A stretch of DNA of 64,000 bases from Rhinolophus ferrumequinum (lineage: Eukaryota > Chordata > Mammalia > Chiroptera > Rhinolophidae). Shown piece by piece: positions 29,661-41,599 of the stretch; the first letter of the stretch is position 1, and every line of letters begins with the position of its first letter. A program made the translations under genes and the position numbers. The DNA is taken from NCBI RefSeq assembly GCF_004115265.2, contig NC_046292.1, positions 10,682,001 to 10,746,000 of the forward strand, written 5' to 3'. The notes beneath the pieces are model-generated. The model did not search any database. It saw nothing but the letters and a program-made list of their open reading frames with translations, and was not told where the DNA came from.

Positions 29661-29996
29661 GCCTGAGAAGCTGGCCAAGTGGTGGTGCCATTTATTGAGG
29701 TGGGAATGCCGGCGGGGCAGACATTCAGTGTGGGGGGCAAGAGTTCTGTGTCGGCCAATTACAGCCAAGAGGTCTGCAGTAGAGACGGTGATGAAAGCCA
29801 CAGAGGAAGGGGATCGCCATACGCGAGAATACTGGATAAGAAAGAGACAAGACCAATGTACTAAGAAGCAGAGAACACGCGTTTGAACCCTGCCTCCCAT
29901 CATATCTGGGTAGCTTCAGGCAAGCTTCTCTGAGTTCCAGACTCCTCACCCCTTAAATAGTAAAACCATCACATACACGAGGATTAAAGAAGATAA

Positions 29997-30188
29997 ACAG
30001 GGACGGCCAGTTAGTTCAGTTGGTTTGAGCACTGTGTTCTTAACAACAAGGTTACCAGTTCGATCCCCACATGGGCCAATGTGAGCTGTGCCCTCCACCA
30101 CTAGATTGAAAAAAAACTGCTTGACTTGGAGCTGATGAGTCCTAGAAAAACACACTTAAATAAATAACAGCTTTTTTTAAAAAAAAAA
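29997..30188 (+). mobile_element. tRNA-Ile-derived SINE, short form
   Basis: The head (GGCCAGTTAGTTCAGTTGGT) carries a polymerase III A box. GGTTACCAGTTCGATCCCC supplies the B box. The head follows the tRNA-Ile(AAU) sequence closely along its whole length. A body containing GCTTGACTTGGAGCTGATG and a poly(A) tail follow. Flanking direct repeats AAAGAAGATAA at 29986-29996 and about 30189-30199 mark the target site. It is one of at least eight copies in the window. Confidence 0.85.
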
Positions 30189-31904
30189 AAAGAAGATAAG
30201 TAACAGGAAGCATCGCACAAATGCTGGCAAAAATGGAATTAGATATTACTTCTCTAACACTGATACAAATAAACAAGAAATAAATAAACAAGAAAAAAAT
30301 TATTAATTAAAACAGCAAAGCTGGTTATCCCAAGTGAAGTGTACGGTGGTTCTGCAACAAAGTGCCAGGTCAAAGCCATGGAAAGGTGGTCGGTGGAGAC
30401 CCAAGGAGCCACCACCTGGTCCGGCGTGATGAAAAAGCACACGGACTTTGTTCCCATCTGGCTTCACACTTCTGCTGTCAGGCCTTTGCTATTGTGTGAC
30501 TTGGGGCAGAAAGCCCGGGAAGAAATGCCCACTCGAGTTAAATATGGACAGACCTGGGGGTCTGATCTCCGTATGTGGTGGGCTAAGGGGCAGCGCAGTG
30601 GACGGACGTGTACTTCCAAGTCAACTGCAGAACAGGTGCCCTGGGGGCTGGCAGCTCCACGGGTCTAAGGCCAGGCCTGCCTGAGTGCCCACCTTCTACC
30701 AGGGGAGAAAGACCCAGAGTCTCACTACCCTCGGCTGAGTGCTGAAAGGGTGCCGCCCCCTAGCCACATGACACATGACACATGTGTCTAACATGACACA
30801 TGACCAAAGGTGAGAAGGACGTACAGGCAGAGGACAGAGTAAGCAATGGGATGGGGACATGACAAAGAACGGTGTGCATGCTTGGGGGACAGGAGGGAGG
30901 GCGACAGCACCAAGATAACGTTTGGGTGGACAGGCTGGCGCCAGCACGCAGGGCTGAGTCCCCCACACCAGGACTCAGCGTTCATCCTGTTCATCCTCAG
31001 CAGACGGGAGCCACGCCAGGGGTTTAAACAGGAGAGGGCAGGCCATGGTTAGGCTCACATTTCGGAAGGTTACTCTGGCTGCTTCAGCATTAAGAGCAGA
31101 CTGAAAGGGGGAGATCAGAAGCAGAAAAACAAGTTAGGAAGTCCCACAATGCTGGACCCTGAGGAAGTGAAAAATGGCACAATGTCACCCCCAGCTGGCA
31201 CTGGGAGGGTTTAGCTGGTGCCCAGAATCCAACACACACTTACATGGGTCTTTCTGAGCCTGCGCAAGCGGCCTTCCCACTAAATATTGTAACATCCTTT
31301 GGAAGTTTTACAAACATCTTCTTGGAGTGGCTCAGAGTCCCTTAACATTTAGTACCTGACCCTTCCTAGGGGGAAGCTGGGCCATGCTGTTTGTCTAAAA
31401 CCATGAACCCAGGCTGGGAATTCCGAGCTCTTATTCACATTGAAAAGAAAACATTCACATCTCTGGAGGCATAGACACAGGTAAGAGGAACCTCCTCTGA
31501 GAAGGGAAAGTGGGGAAAGAAGTTATACTTTTCACTGTATATCATTTCTGCATTTTTTTGTTTTACCATTTGTAAATATTACCTACTCAAAACTTAAAAC
31601 CGAGAAAGTGAAAAAAGGAAAGAAAGAAGAGAGAAAGAAAATGTCCACAAGGTCAGAGTTCCTTTGTTTCTATTTACCATAAAACCTTTAAGACATTTTC
31701 TACAAGACTTGGTGACTAAAAACTTCTCAACAGAAAAAAAAAACACACAAAAAAACCTCATGAGGGAAATGGAAAATCATGGTAATTTCCACAGAGAAAT
31801 GTGTCACTCGGGAAAACTTTACGAGCAAAAATTCCTTAAGGGTACAAAACTGAAAACCCCCCAGGAGAGCAGCTGGTAGCCTTTTTCAGGCAGAGATGAA
31901 GCTG

Positions 31905-31950
31905 AAGACCTGGGGGGGTGGGGGGGGGGAGGGAGGAGGGGCAGGGACAG
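31905..31950 (+). repeat. G-rich tract, G-quadruplex candidate
   Basis: Long G runs separated by single T or A bases satisfy the simple G4 pattern. It is intronic. Confidence 0.6.
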
Positions 31951-32379
31951 CTCTGAAAAGGGCTTTTAGAAAGTTTACTGACCCTCCCTCCCCGGGCTCA
32001 GTTAAAACTCCTGTCTTGGAATCGCGCCAAGCTAGTTAAGTACCTTGGGCAAGGATACTTAAATCTTGGCACCTCAATTTCCTTCTGTAAAATGGGGATC
32101 GTAGTAAAAGTTTCTACTTCATACAGTTGCTGTCGGCCATCATCATTCTTAATTATTACATATAAACCCATGTCAGCAATATTGATAATATTTATCGAAG
32201 AAAAGGGGAACCACTGCTTTAATCCTCGCCCTATCTTCTAAAAATGGATGTGACTATCTTCTCAGTGATCCAGGAGCCATCACAGACGAAGTGCTTCAAC
32301 CTGAAGAGACCAGGAAAAGGCCTTGCAAACTGCAAGGCTCCCTCCACTCAGCAGTAACCGGAGCACAAGGCAGAGGTGC

Positions 32380-32565
32380 GCCATATACTCTACACAGAAG
32401 AAATGACGGTCAACCTCACTAATAGTGAAAGGAATACAAACAAACACAAGACACCACTTCCAGTATCACACTGGTAAAAACTGAAAAGCCTCCCAGTTTC
32501 CAGTGTGGGTCAGGGCCCGTTTCCAGGAGCAGCAGCATAAAATGGTCCCCTTCGGACAGCAGACG
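32380..32565 (+). mobile_element. Old L1 (or HAL1) fragment, copy A
   Basis: The phrase GGTCAACCTCACTAATAGTG and CACTGGTAAAAACTGAAAAG are typical of the 3' part of L1 ORF2. It closely resembles the fragment at 34500-34690. Confidence 0.6.
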
Positions 32566-33829
32566 CCAGGACTGGCGGCAAGACCCACCTTCTTTCTACA
32601 AAGAGCACAATGAGTTTGGAGGAGCCATGAGGCTTTCACTGAGAAACAAGACAGAACAGGCCAATTGCAAAGGAAGGGTTAGTTGTCGAATGATACTAGC
32701 TAAGGTCAACAATCCAAGCCACAAGAAAAAGTTAGGTTGAATACCCGTTGTTCAGAGGTGGATGTATTTGGACTTCAATGTAGCACATGCTTTTCCTGTG
32801 ACTTTTTTCTGGGTTGATTTCCTCATGAGGATTAGTGGTTGTGAAGGTCCATTCTAGCGTTGCGACTTAATAAATGTTGAGTAAAATGATTTCATTGATA
32901 AGATTGATGGATTATAAATGCATGCATTTGAAGTATAACAGATACCATGTGAATGACAAAAATGAGGTATCTCCCTAGCATTTAGTGTTGTTGTTTTTTT
33001 AATTTAAAACTTTCCCTGTACTGGAAATCTTATGAGCATAAACATGAACACCAAGTATGAACTACCTCTGACTATATATAAACTATATAAGCCAACATCG
33101 AACTGTATATTTACGATTCCGATTAAACTAACCTTAATACTTTATAAAACTTGACCGGACAACACTTACATGAGTAAGACGATATTTTAGAGGGATATTT
33201 TGGGGGAATCTCAAAAACTTACGTTAGGCCTAAATAAAGAATGGTCAAGAACTCAATGTCTCAATTTCCGCTGATATTTTTAAAGTGCTGGGCTCTTCAA
33301 GTCCACAAGCTGAGTGCGGCTCTAAAAGACAGTTTTTGGACAGCAGCCCCGGGGATTAGAAGAGGCTCAAGCCCTAGCTCACCCTAGAAGAAACAGTGCT
33401 GCTGACCTCCTGCCCCTCAAATCCCCTCCACCCACAGCAGCATGAATCAGCAAAGCTGCTGAACGCCTCTTGAACGGATGGCTTGCAACCCTGGCGGTTT
33501 TTCAGGCAGCTACTTTGAAGTACGAGCTGGAGATCAAGTGCTCTTGGAAACCAGCAAGTGCTCTCTGGTTCCACGTCCTAAGGCAGCAGCCTGGGAGAGA
33601 GGGGCAGAGAGGCAGACACACAGAAGAGAGGCAGACACAGAACATTTGCCATGCCCTGCCTGCTGTGTGAGGTATGCAGGCTAGCCCCAAGACTGCTCAG
33701 GAGGGTCACAGTGGGGGCAGTGAGGGCACACAAACTTAATTCTTAGGGGGATGAAAGATGGGGCGGAAATCCCAATGTTCTGTTTCATTCCTATTACCCT
33801 TATCTTCTCAACATCCCAAGTGCAAATAG

Positions 33830-34425
33830 CAACGGGGGAGAAAATATTTACAGCCTATGTGGTAAACAAGGGTGGATAATCGGGATATACAAAAGGCTCT
33901 TAAAAATGAATCAACAATGAATGTGTACGTGACACACAAGCTTGTAGACAAATATTCATAGCAACATTACTCGTAACAGTCAAAAGGTAGAAACAACGCA
34001 ATGTCCATCAACTGATGAACGGATCAATAAAATGCGGTATGCCCACACAATGGAATATTATTTGACAATAAAAAGTACTGATGCATGCTGCAACATGAAT
34101 GAACCTTGGCAATAGTATGCTAAGTGAAAGATGCCAGTCACAAAAGTCCACAAGTTGCACAATTCCAATTTATACAAAATGCCTAGACCAGGCAAAGCCA
34201 TAATCATAGAAAGCTGGCTGCCTAGGGCTGCGGGAGACAGAGGCACATGGGCAGTGACTGCTCATCGGTGGAGGGTTTCTTTTTGGGATAATAAAAATGT
34301 TCTAGAATTAGACATGGTGATGGTTGAACAACGCTGTGAGTACACTAAAAGCCACTGACGTGCACACTTTACACGGGTGGATTGTATGATAAGTGAATAT
34401 CTTAATAAAGCTGTTATACAAATTA
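33830..34425 (+). mobile_element. Old L1 3'-end fragment
   Basis: CAATGTCCATCAACTGATGA, AATGGAATATTATTTGACAA and TGCTAAGTGAAAGATGCCAG are standard L1 ORF2-end and 3'UTR phrases. It ends near a TTAATAAAGCTGTTATAC motif, as older L1M families do. Confidence 0.75.
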
Positions 34426-34439
34426 ATCAACAACAAAGT

Positions 34440-34690
34440 CTCCCAACAGAAAAATGAGTCAAAGAAATGAACAGGCAATTCACGAAAGAAATACAAGAGG
34501 TCGATATACTCTACACAGAAAAAAAAACATGTTCAACCTCACTAATGGCCAAAGAAATAGAAATAAGCACAAGATACCACTTCCAGTAGCAGACTGGTAA
34601 AAACGGAAAAGACTCCCAGTTTCCACTGTGGGTCAGGGCATGTCCCCAGTGAGCAGGAGCATAAAATGGTGGACACTTTGGACAGGAGCC
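34440..34690 (+). mobile_element. Old L1 (or HAL1) fragment, copy B
   Basis: CATGTTCAACCTCACTAATG followed by AGACTGGTAAAAACGGAAAA and a region shared with 32380-32565. It comes from a part of L1 that lies upstream of the 33830-34425 piece, so it is a separate insertion. Confidence 0.6.
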
Positions 34691-35346
34691 TGCCAATGAT
34701 GATGCCAATTTTTAATGCATTCATTGGTTGGGTGAAAAACAATGCTTGGGTGTAACTGATCAGAGAGCCGGCAGTACAGATGCTACGATTTCCCAATCTG
34801 ATGGGGTATTTCGCCTAGCTCTAAGGTAACTGTGAGTCCTGGTAAAGGATTGTGCCCAGAGAAAACCCAGCCTTGCTAATAATAAGGTCCCCCATGCTAA
34901 GCACTCAGGGGAGGTCACCTGCAAGAGAAATCGTAGGCTCATTGTTTCCAAAGGGCAGGGGCACGTGGGGAGAACAGGAAGGGAACCGCTGCTGTGTCAA
35001 CCCACCTGCAAAGTGTTTCAGATACATGCGCTACCTTATCGATACCCACGATATGCTGTGCACAGGGTATTAATATGATCACCCCCATTGTGCAGACGAG
35101 CAAATCAAGGCTTAGAGATGTTGTCACATGACCTAGGTTGCACTGACATGCCCAGTTCAAGGCCAAGTCCATCATACTCTAAAAGATGTGCTCTTTCCAC
35201 GTTAGACAAGGACAAAACGTCCTCGGACAGACACAGAATACTAGATTCAATGGATCCTTCATTTATCCCCAAATGGCAGACTCTGTCATTAATCGGCACT
35301 TACCAAACACTTTTCTTATACTAATGAGTGTTACAAAACATCCTAT

Positions 35347-35680
35347 GGGCTGGCCTGGTGGCTCAGGTGGTTGGAATGCCGTGCTCCTGATGCCGAGGTC
35401 ACCGGTTGGATTCGCACATGGGCCAGTGAGCTGCGCCCTTTACAGCTAAGATTGTGAACAAAGGCTCTCCCTGCAGTTGTGCTGCCGTGAGTGGCCGGCA
35501 GCCGGCGAGAGCTGCCGTGAGCGGCAGACCTGTGACCAGCGACCGACTGCCTCAGCCTGAGGAGCACAAGGCTCATAATACCACCAGCATGGGCCAGGGA
35601 GCTGTGTCCTACACAACGAAACTGAGAAACAACGGCTTTAAAGAGTGGGGGGGGGGAGGCGGAAAAAGGGGGAGAATCTT
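35347..35680 (+). mobile_element. tRNA-derived SINE, long-body form
   Basis: The head GGCTGGCCTGGTGGCTCAGG and a decayed B box (CACCGGTTGGATTCGC) are followed by a body with GAGCTGCCGTGAGCGGCAGA and GGGCCAGGGAGCTGTGTCCT, then a G/A-rich tail. The body differs from that of the short and multimeric forms and is shared with the copy at 40480-40915. Confidence 0.8.
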
Positions 35681-36929
35681 ATAAAAGTCAGAAGTGAACA
35701 TTACTAAGTCTTGGTTCTAATCTTCAGAGTTTGTTGCTGTCCGATGAAACACAAAATTAAAACTCTGAAATATCTTAATTACCTCGGCTGATTCTCACTG
35801 CAAAGAGCTATGAATGCTGAAGAAAAATTGTAAGACATCTTTTAAAACGCATCAAAGAACTGGCAAGTCAGTAAGGAACACTGAGAGGTCAAAACAAAAT
35901 TAAGCAAAGGGGGAATCCAGAGAGCAAGTGGAGCTCTGAGGCTGTGTATGGAAGGCATTTGCAGAACTGAGCAAGCTTGAGTTCCTCCCACCAATCCCAC
36001 CCAGAAGAGAGGTCTTAGGGGAGGACATTCCAGAATAAAGCTGGGGCCCCAAATGGTTATACGTCAGTGGAAAGAAGGCTGCACCAAAAACTGCCTATAT
36101 CAAATCGTGGTGCCAAATGAAGGAGGGTAAAATCCCCCCTGAGTATTTGCAACCAAACATTAGCTGGTACCCAAATGGCCCACAGCCCAAATTCACATTA
36201 GAGAAGATATTCCTCAGGTAGATTAAAAAGTGATCCCAGAATGAAGATATTAAATTCCAGAAGGGATGAGGAACAATCCAAGTAGTAAATAATAAGTAAA
36301 TCTAAACAAACACTGAGTTACTGATGTCTTATAAAATTTTTAAAAGAACTAAAATACACACTGATAGAATAAAAGTCAAGGAGAACTTTTAATAAAAGTC
36401 AAGTGATAGGAATTAAAGTGCTAAGGTCTTTAACTGTTTGAGAGTAGGGTATAAAGACAATGACTAAAATTAGACTTTGGTGAATGATGTAAACTGAGAG
36501 TTAGACCATGTTCATGGATTGGAAAACGCAACATCATAAAAATGTCAATTCTATCCAAAATGGTATGCATTACATTCAAAGCAATTCTAATAAAAGATCC
36601 CAACAATTTTTATGGAATTTGATGAGCACAACCTAAAATGAAAATGGAAGCGCAAAGGGCCATGGCCTCACCAGATACCAAGAATCGTTATATAAAAACT
36701 TACGCATTAAGTCAGTGTGGTATTGGCACAGAGATAGAGAATATATAGTAAAGAGCCCAAAACAGACCCATATATTTGTGGACATTTGCTATATAATGGC
36801 TATTGGTAATATTACAGATCCACATGAAAGGAATGTTGTTTTTTTTCATAATCTATTTTACTTTATAAGGTACAGTCTTACCTTACATCTGTGCATCCAT
36901 GTAACTACAAAATCATTTTAGTGAGTTTT

Positions 36930-37213
36930 TTTAACATTTTTTTTAAAATTATTAGTTTCAGGTGCATAAAACAATGTAATAGTTAGACATTTATCATTTA
37001 TATCCCTCACACAGTGACAACCCCCTCCCCCATCCACTACCCCTCTGACATCGCACAGAGCCATTACATTTCCACTCGCTCTATTCCTAATACTGTATTC
37101 CACTTCTTGTAACTATATATATATATATAAAATTGTAGTTGACATTCATTATTGTTCAGCTTCAGCTTCAGGTGTACAGTGCAGTGATCAGGCATCTACA
37201 TCAGAACGGGATG
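36930..37213 (-). mobile_element. Antisense L1 3'-end piece inserted in an older L1
   Basis: Read on the minus strand, this matches L1 3' ends: the complement of GTTTCAGGTGCATAAAACAA and of TAGTTAGACATTTATCATTT corresponds to the usual 'aaatgtctaaccactatg' phrase. The sense L1 on both sides is interrupted by it. A TA microsatellite sits inside at about 37116-37130. Confidence 0.6.
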
Positions 37214-37268
37214 TATGTTTTAATAAATAGTACTGGAACAATTTGGTACACTTAAAAAAAAAAAATCA

Positions 37269-37766
37269 GGGCCGGCCCAGTGGCTCAGGCGGTTGGAGCT
37301 CCGTGCTCCTAACTCTGAAGGCTGCCAGTTCGATTCCCACATGGGCCAGTGGGCTCTCAAAAACAAGGTTGCCAGTTCAACTCCTTGAGTCCCACAAGGG
37401 ATGGTGGGCTCTGCCCCCTGCAACTAAAATTGAACACAGCACCTTAAGCTGAGCTGCCGCTGAGCTCCCGGATGGCTCAGTTGGTTGGAGCACGTCCTCT
37501 CAACCACAAGGTTGCCGGTTTGACTCCTGCAAGGGATGGTGGGCTGCGCCCCCTGCAACTAGCAACCGCAACTGGACTGGAGCTGAGCTGCGCCCTCCAC
37601 AACTAAGACTGAAAGAACAACAACTTGAAGCTGAAGGGCACCCTCCACAACTAAGACTGAAAGGACAACTTGACTTGGAAAAAAAAGTCCTGGAAGTACA
37701 CACTGTTCTCCAACAAAGTCCTGTTCCCCTTCGCCCCCCACCAGAAAAAAAGTTTAAAAAAAAAAA
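37269..37766 (+). mobile_element. Multimeric tRNA-derived SINE
   Basis: The first tRNA-like head starts GGGCCGGCCCAGTGGCTCAG with B box GCCAGTTCGATTCCC. A second B-box-like module (GGTTGCCAGTTCAACTCC) follows, and then a third head starting GGATGGCTCAGTTGGTTGGA. The body holds GGATGGTGGGCTGCGCCCCC and ACTTGACTTGGAAAAAAAAG, ending in an A-rich tail. AATCAG-containing repeats flank it. It sits inside the old L1. Confidence 0.85.
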
Positions 37767-38777
37767 AATCAGCTACTTATCTCACACCATACACAAAAAT
37801 AATTTTAAATGGACTACAGCTCTTAATGTAAAAGGTAAAATCATAAAACATTTGGAACACAATATACAGGGGACTATCTTTATAAACTTGAAGTAGGGAG
37901 GAAGTTCTTAAAAAGGAACAAAAAGTGCTAACTGTAAAATTAGAAAACTGATAAATGACATTAAACTTCAGAATTTCTGTTCATTTGAAAAAACCTACAG
38001 TGAAAAGACAAACCACAAACTGGAAGTGGATAGTTACAATATAATTGACAAAGGATTGGTATCCAAAATAAAAACAAACACACAAGAAAAACAAAGAAAA
38101 AGTCTATATATAATAACAAGACAACAGAAAAATGAGCAAGACGTTTAAGTGGTTGTTTCACAGACGCTGAAGCCTGAATAACCAGTAAGAGAATTAAAAG
38201 ATGCTCAACCCACTTAATCAGGAAACTGCAAATCAAAATCACATGAGATATCACTCTACTGCCCCCAGATTAGTAAAAATTTTAAAGTCGGACAATACCA
38301 TTGCTGGGAGGATGTGAAACACACAGAATTTTCAGTTGAAGTGTAAATTGGGGAAGCCACTTTGGAAGACAATTTGGTATTTGGTCAAACTGAAGATGCG
38401 TACACCCTGTGAGTTGGTCCCACCCCCGCGACGTGCCCTGGAGAGGCTGTACGTGTGGGTCCCACAAACGTTCACAGCAGCACTGTCTGTCTCAGCGAAA
38501 TACTGGAAACAAACCAAAGGTCCATCAGCAACAGGAAGGATCAATAAATTCATAATTCATAAATGAAAATGAAATACAACTCTGCACAACATGCATGAAT
38601 CTCAAGAACAAATGTTAAGCAAAAAAAATTAAGTCATTGAAGAAAACAACACGATTATATTAAGTTGAAAAACCTGAGAAATTAAACAATACATTGTTTA
38701 GCAATACAAATACACGTGGTAAAACTATAAAGAAAAAGAAAATTTTTTAAAAAAACTATAAAGGCAAGAGAATGACA

Positions 38778-38857
38778 TTAGGTTGGTGCAAAAGTAACTG
38801 TGGTTTAAAGGGTTAAAAATAATTGCAAGAACCGCAATTACTTTTGCACCAACCTAA
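38778..38857. mobile_element. MADE1-like mariner MITE (80 bp palindrome)
   Basis: Terminal inverted repeats TTAGGTTGGTGCAAAAGTAA and its complement at the right end are joined by a short centre. The right flank is TA and the left flank is CA, consistent with a mariner TA target after one change. Length and inverted repeats match the human MADE1 element, the source of the miR-548 hairpins. Transcribed RNA would fold into a long hairpin. Confidence 0.85.
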
Positions 38858-40329
38858 TAAAGGCAAAATTCAGAAATTACCTCGGGGTGGGGGTGGGACA
38901 GAATCAGGGAGGGGCACTCTAAAGGTAATGGCAACATTCTTTCTTGTAAACTGAGTGATGGATACATGGGTGTTCCTTGTATCGGTGTTGTTTATACTGT
39001 GTATATTCTTTAGTAGCTACTGAATATTTAACAAAATTTTTTTTTACAAATTTCAACCGTGTTCTTTCAATGTTTTGAAGCGTTAACTTGGGCTGTTGAC
39101 TGAGTTCCAGTAAACGGGGAAAGTCCCTGACAGGGGCCCACTCAGCCCCGAGACTACTGAAATGAGAAGTGCTTCAGCCGCCTGGCCTCTGAGCTAGGGA
39201 GACACAGCTCCCCACTGGGCAGTGGGGCCGGCCAGTCAGGACGGGAAGGGACTGCTTAGATTAATAGTTCCAGTACAGGAAGTGGGGAGGTGGGCTGGGC
39301 TGGGGAGAGCAGGTTCTACTGCCAGACCTTCAAAAGGTCTTCAAGACCAGAAGCTGAGCATGTCTCTGATGTTACAATGAAGCCACCAAGCCTGCTTTCT
39401 GGCCTGGTCCCCACTCTGCTGGAATTGCCACCTCTGAGCCGCTGCACGCTGCTGTTTAGACATGAGCGAACAACTCTCATTCTAATCAAGCCCTTTGCTT
39501 CCTTCCTTTGAAGCTCAAGGCTTATCTCTGTCCAACTCCTAACAAGCAGGTTTGAAGCCAAGAGTCCAAGCAAGATCTGTGTGTAGGGGTGGTGATGACA
39601 TTATCGAGGTCAGCCTTAACTGGCCCCGGACTGGTAGGCTATGGATACCAGTGAGGACCTCAGAGCGTGTCAGTACTATGCTGACACTCAACACATCTGC
39701 AGCAAACGCTGGAATCACTCGGTGCTACAATTTTCACTCTTTGACCTGTATTATTTCAATCATTTTTAAACTGTGGCCAGAAAAAGAAGCAGATTACGGT
39801 CTCCAGGACAATATGCTTTGTATAGATAACGTAGTTGGAGTTTTCGTTTTCTCTAAGGTTGGGGGTCCCTTCCTTTCGTGGTGCCCATTACCAAACAATG
39901 TGCCACCCTGCCAGATACCACCTCTTAGTACTTCCATGGCACCCACGCAGGCACCATCCTTCCAGGAATTCCAGGACAGTAGAGAATGGGCCACCTGGTC
40001 TTTTTCGCCACAAACTGTTAAAACCCTGAAGCTCTGCCCACAAGAGGCCACCCTTTAACAGGAGGGCTCAATGTATGTGCATTTGACTCCTAAAAAATAG
40101 TATTCTTCCTATGTAGGGACAGACATAAATGCACAGAACAGTTTTGGAAGGACACACAGCTACTATTCACAGTTGGGAGGGGGACTTACTTTCCACAGGA
40201 CATTCTTTAGAACTTTCTCACGTTTATACCTTGTGCATGTATTCCTATACTGAACATTTTTTTCTTCCTCAACTCTGCACACTTTCTTTCTTGGCCCTCT
40301 CAAGGGTCCTCTTCTCCTAATGACCACAT

Positions 40330-40985
40330 AATAATGCTAATTACCAATTTTGGAGTCAAGGACTCAACTGAGCATGCTACATGCGTTGCCTCATCAATCA
40401 GTAATCCCACCCAATAAAGTTATGTGTTGTTATCCCCATTTTACAACTGAAGAAACTGAGGCTTAAAGAGGTCAAGTACGGGCCAGCCCGGTGGCTCAGG
40501 TGGTTGGAGCGCCGAGCTCCTAACAGTGAGGTTGCTGGTTCGATTCCCCCATGGGCCAGTGAGCTGCGCTCTTTGCTGTACCCTCTACAGCTAAGATCGT
40601 GAACAACAGCTCTGTGAACAACAGCTCTCCCTGGAACTGGACTGCCGTGAACAGCCGGAGGTTGGCGTGGCTGCTGAGTGCTGCTGCGGGCTGCTGAGTG
40701 CTGCCATGAGCAGCCAGTAGCCAGCATGAGTGGCCGACAGCCACTGACTGCCTGGGGGGTGGAGGGGGAGCACAAGGCTCATAACACCAGCACGGGCCAG
40801 GGAGCTGTGTCCTACACAACCAGGCTGAGAAACAACGGCTTGAACCAGAGTGGGGGGGGGGGAGAGGCGGAAAAAAGGGGAAAAAGTAAAATAAAATATA
40901 ATAAAATAGTGACTCTTAAAAGAGGTCAAGTACTTGGGCACACATCTAGTAAGTATAAGAATAAGGATGAGTCCAGGTATATCTG
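40330..40985 (+). mobile_element. MIR fragment split by a SINE
   Basis: Left part (40330-40479): GTTATCCCCATTTTACAACT and GAAACTGAGGCTTAAAGAGG. Right part (about 40919-40985): CACACATCTAGTAAGTATAA. They are consecutive pieces of one MIR, separated by the SINE at 40480-40918. Confidence 0.7.
40480..40918 (+). mobile_element. tRNA-derived SINE, long-body form
   Basis: The head GGGCCAGCCCGGTGGCTCAG and B box GCTGGTTCGATTCCCC are followed by the long body (TGAGCAGCCAGTAGCCAGCA, GGGCCAGGGAGCTGTGTCCT) and a G/A-rich tail. A direct repeat AAAGAGGTCAAGTAC flanks both sides, so this is a clear target-site duplication in a MIR. Confidence 0.9.
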
Positions 40986-40992
40986 ACTTAAG

Positions 40993-41125
40993 AAGTTCAC
41001 GCGGCTCAGTTCGTTAGAGCTCCTAACAAGGTTGTTGGTTCGATTCCCCACAAGGGCCACTGTGAGCTGCACCCTCCACAACTAGATTGAATAAAATAAA
41101 TAAAAGTTAAAAAAAAAAAAAAAGA
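40993..41125 (+). mobile_element. tRNA-derived SINE, short form
   Basis: CGCGGCTCAGTTCGTTAGAG resembles the A box region and GGTTGTTGGTTCGATTCCCC the B box. TCCACAACTAGATTGAATAA and a poly(A) stretch follow. It is shortened at its 5' end and in the anticodon region. Confidence 0.75.
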
Positions 41126-41164
41126 AAGAAAGAAGTCCACACTTCTAACCAGTACCCTATATTG

Positions 41165-41395
41165 CAGTGGTTCTTAGCTGGGGGTGATTTTGCCCCAGAA
41201 GATGTTTGGCACTGTCTGGAGACATTTCTGTTTGTCGCAGCTGGAGGTAGGTGGCTACTACTGGCATCTATGGGTAGAGGCCAGGGAGGCTATTCAACAT
41301 CCTAAAGTGCACAGGACTGCCCCCCCACACACACACAAAGACTTACCCAGCCCCAAATGTCAATAATGCCAAGGTTGAGAAACCCTGCTCTACTA
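41165..41395 (+). mobile_element. hAT-Charlie MITE (MER20-like)
   Basis: It begins CAGTGGTTCTTAGCTGGGGG and ends GGTTGAGAAACCCTG. These are inverted terminal motifs of the hAT-Charlie class. Between them, TTTTGCCCCAGAAGATGTTT and GGCATCTATGGGTAGAGGCC match my recollection of MER20. It is close to full length. Confidence 0.75.
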
Positions 41396-41599
41396 GAAAA
41401 AGATAGAAAGACAGAGAAACTATCTTCTGACCTAAACTCTCATAGTTTAGGTCATACTCCTCCACGTCTACCTCCCATATTACAGCCACATACCAAATAA
41501 ACCACCAGGCCCTCCTCTCTTCAATCAACAGCAGGCCAACCCCACATCACACTGGAGTCTTCTCCAGCCCTGACTGCCAGGTCCTCTTTAGCCAATCAA

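Larger units (their letters stand above)
36480..39060 (+). mobile_element. Old L1 ORF2-to-3'-end remnant with later insertions
   Basis: L1 phrases run in order on the plus strand: CAATTCTATCCAAAATGGTA, GTGTGGTATTGGCACAGAGA, then CTCACACCATACACAAAAAT, GACAAAGGATTGGTATCCAA, GAAACTGCAAATCAAAATCA and ATGGATACATGGGTGTTCCT. The run is split by an antisense L1 3' piece (about 36930-37213), a SINE (37269-37766) and a mariner MITE (38778-38857). No intact reading frame remains. Confidence 0.75.

Noticed and set aside
29997-30075. A functional tRNA-Ile gene
   Set aside because: The acceptor stem does not pair properly, the anticodon loop is altered, and a SINE body, poly(A) tail and target-site repeats follow. 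It is a SINE head.
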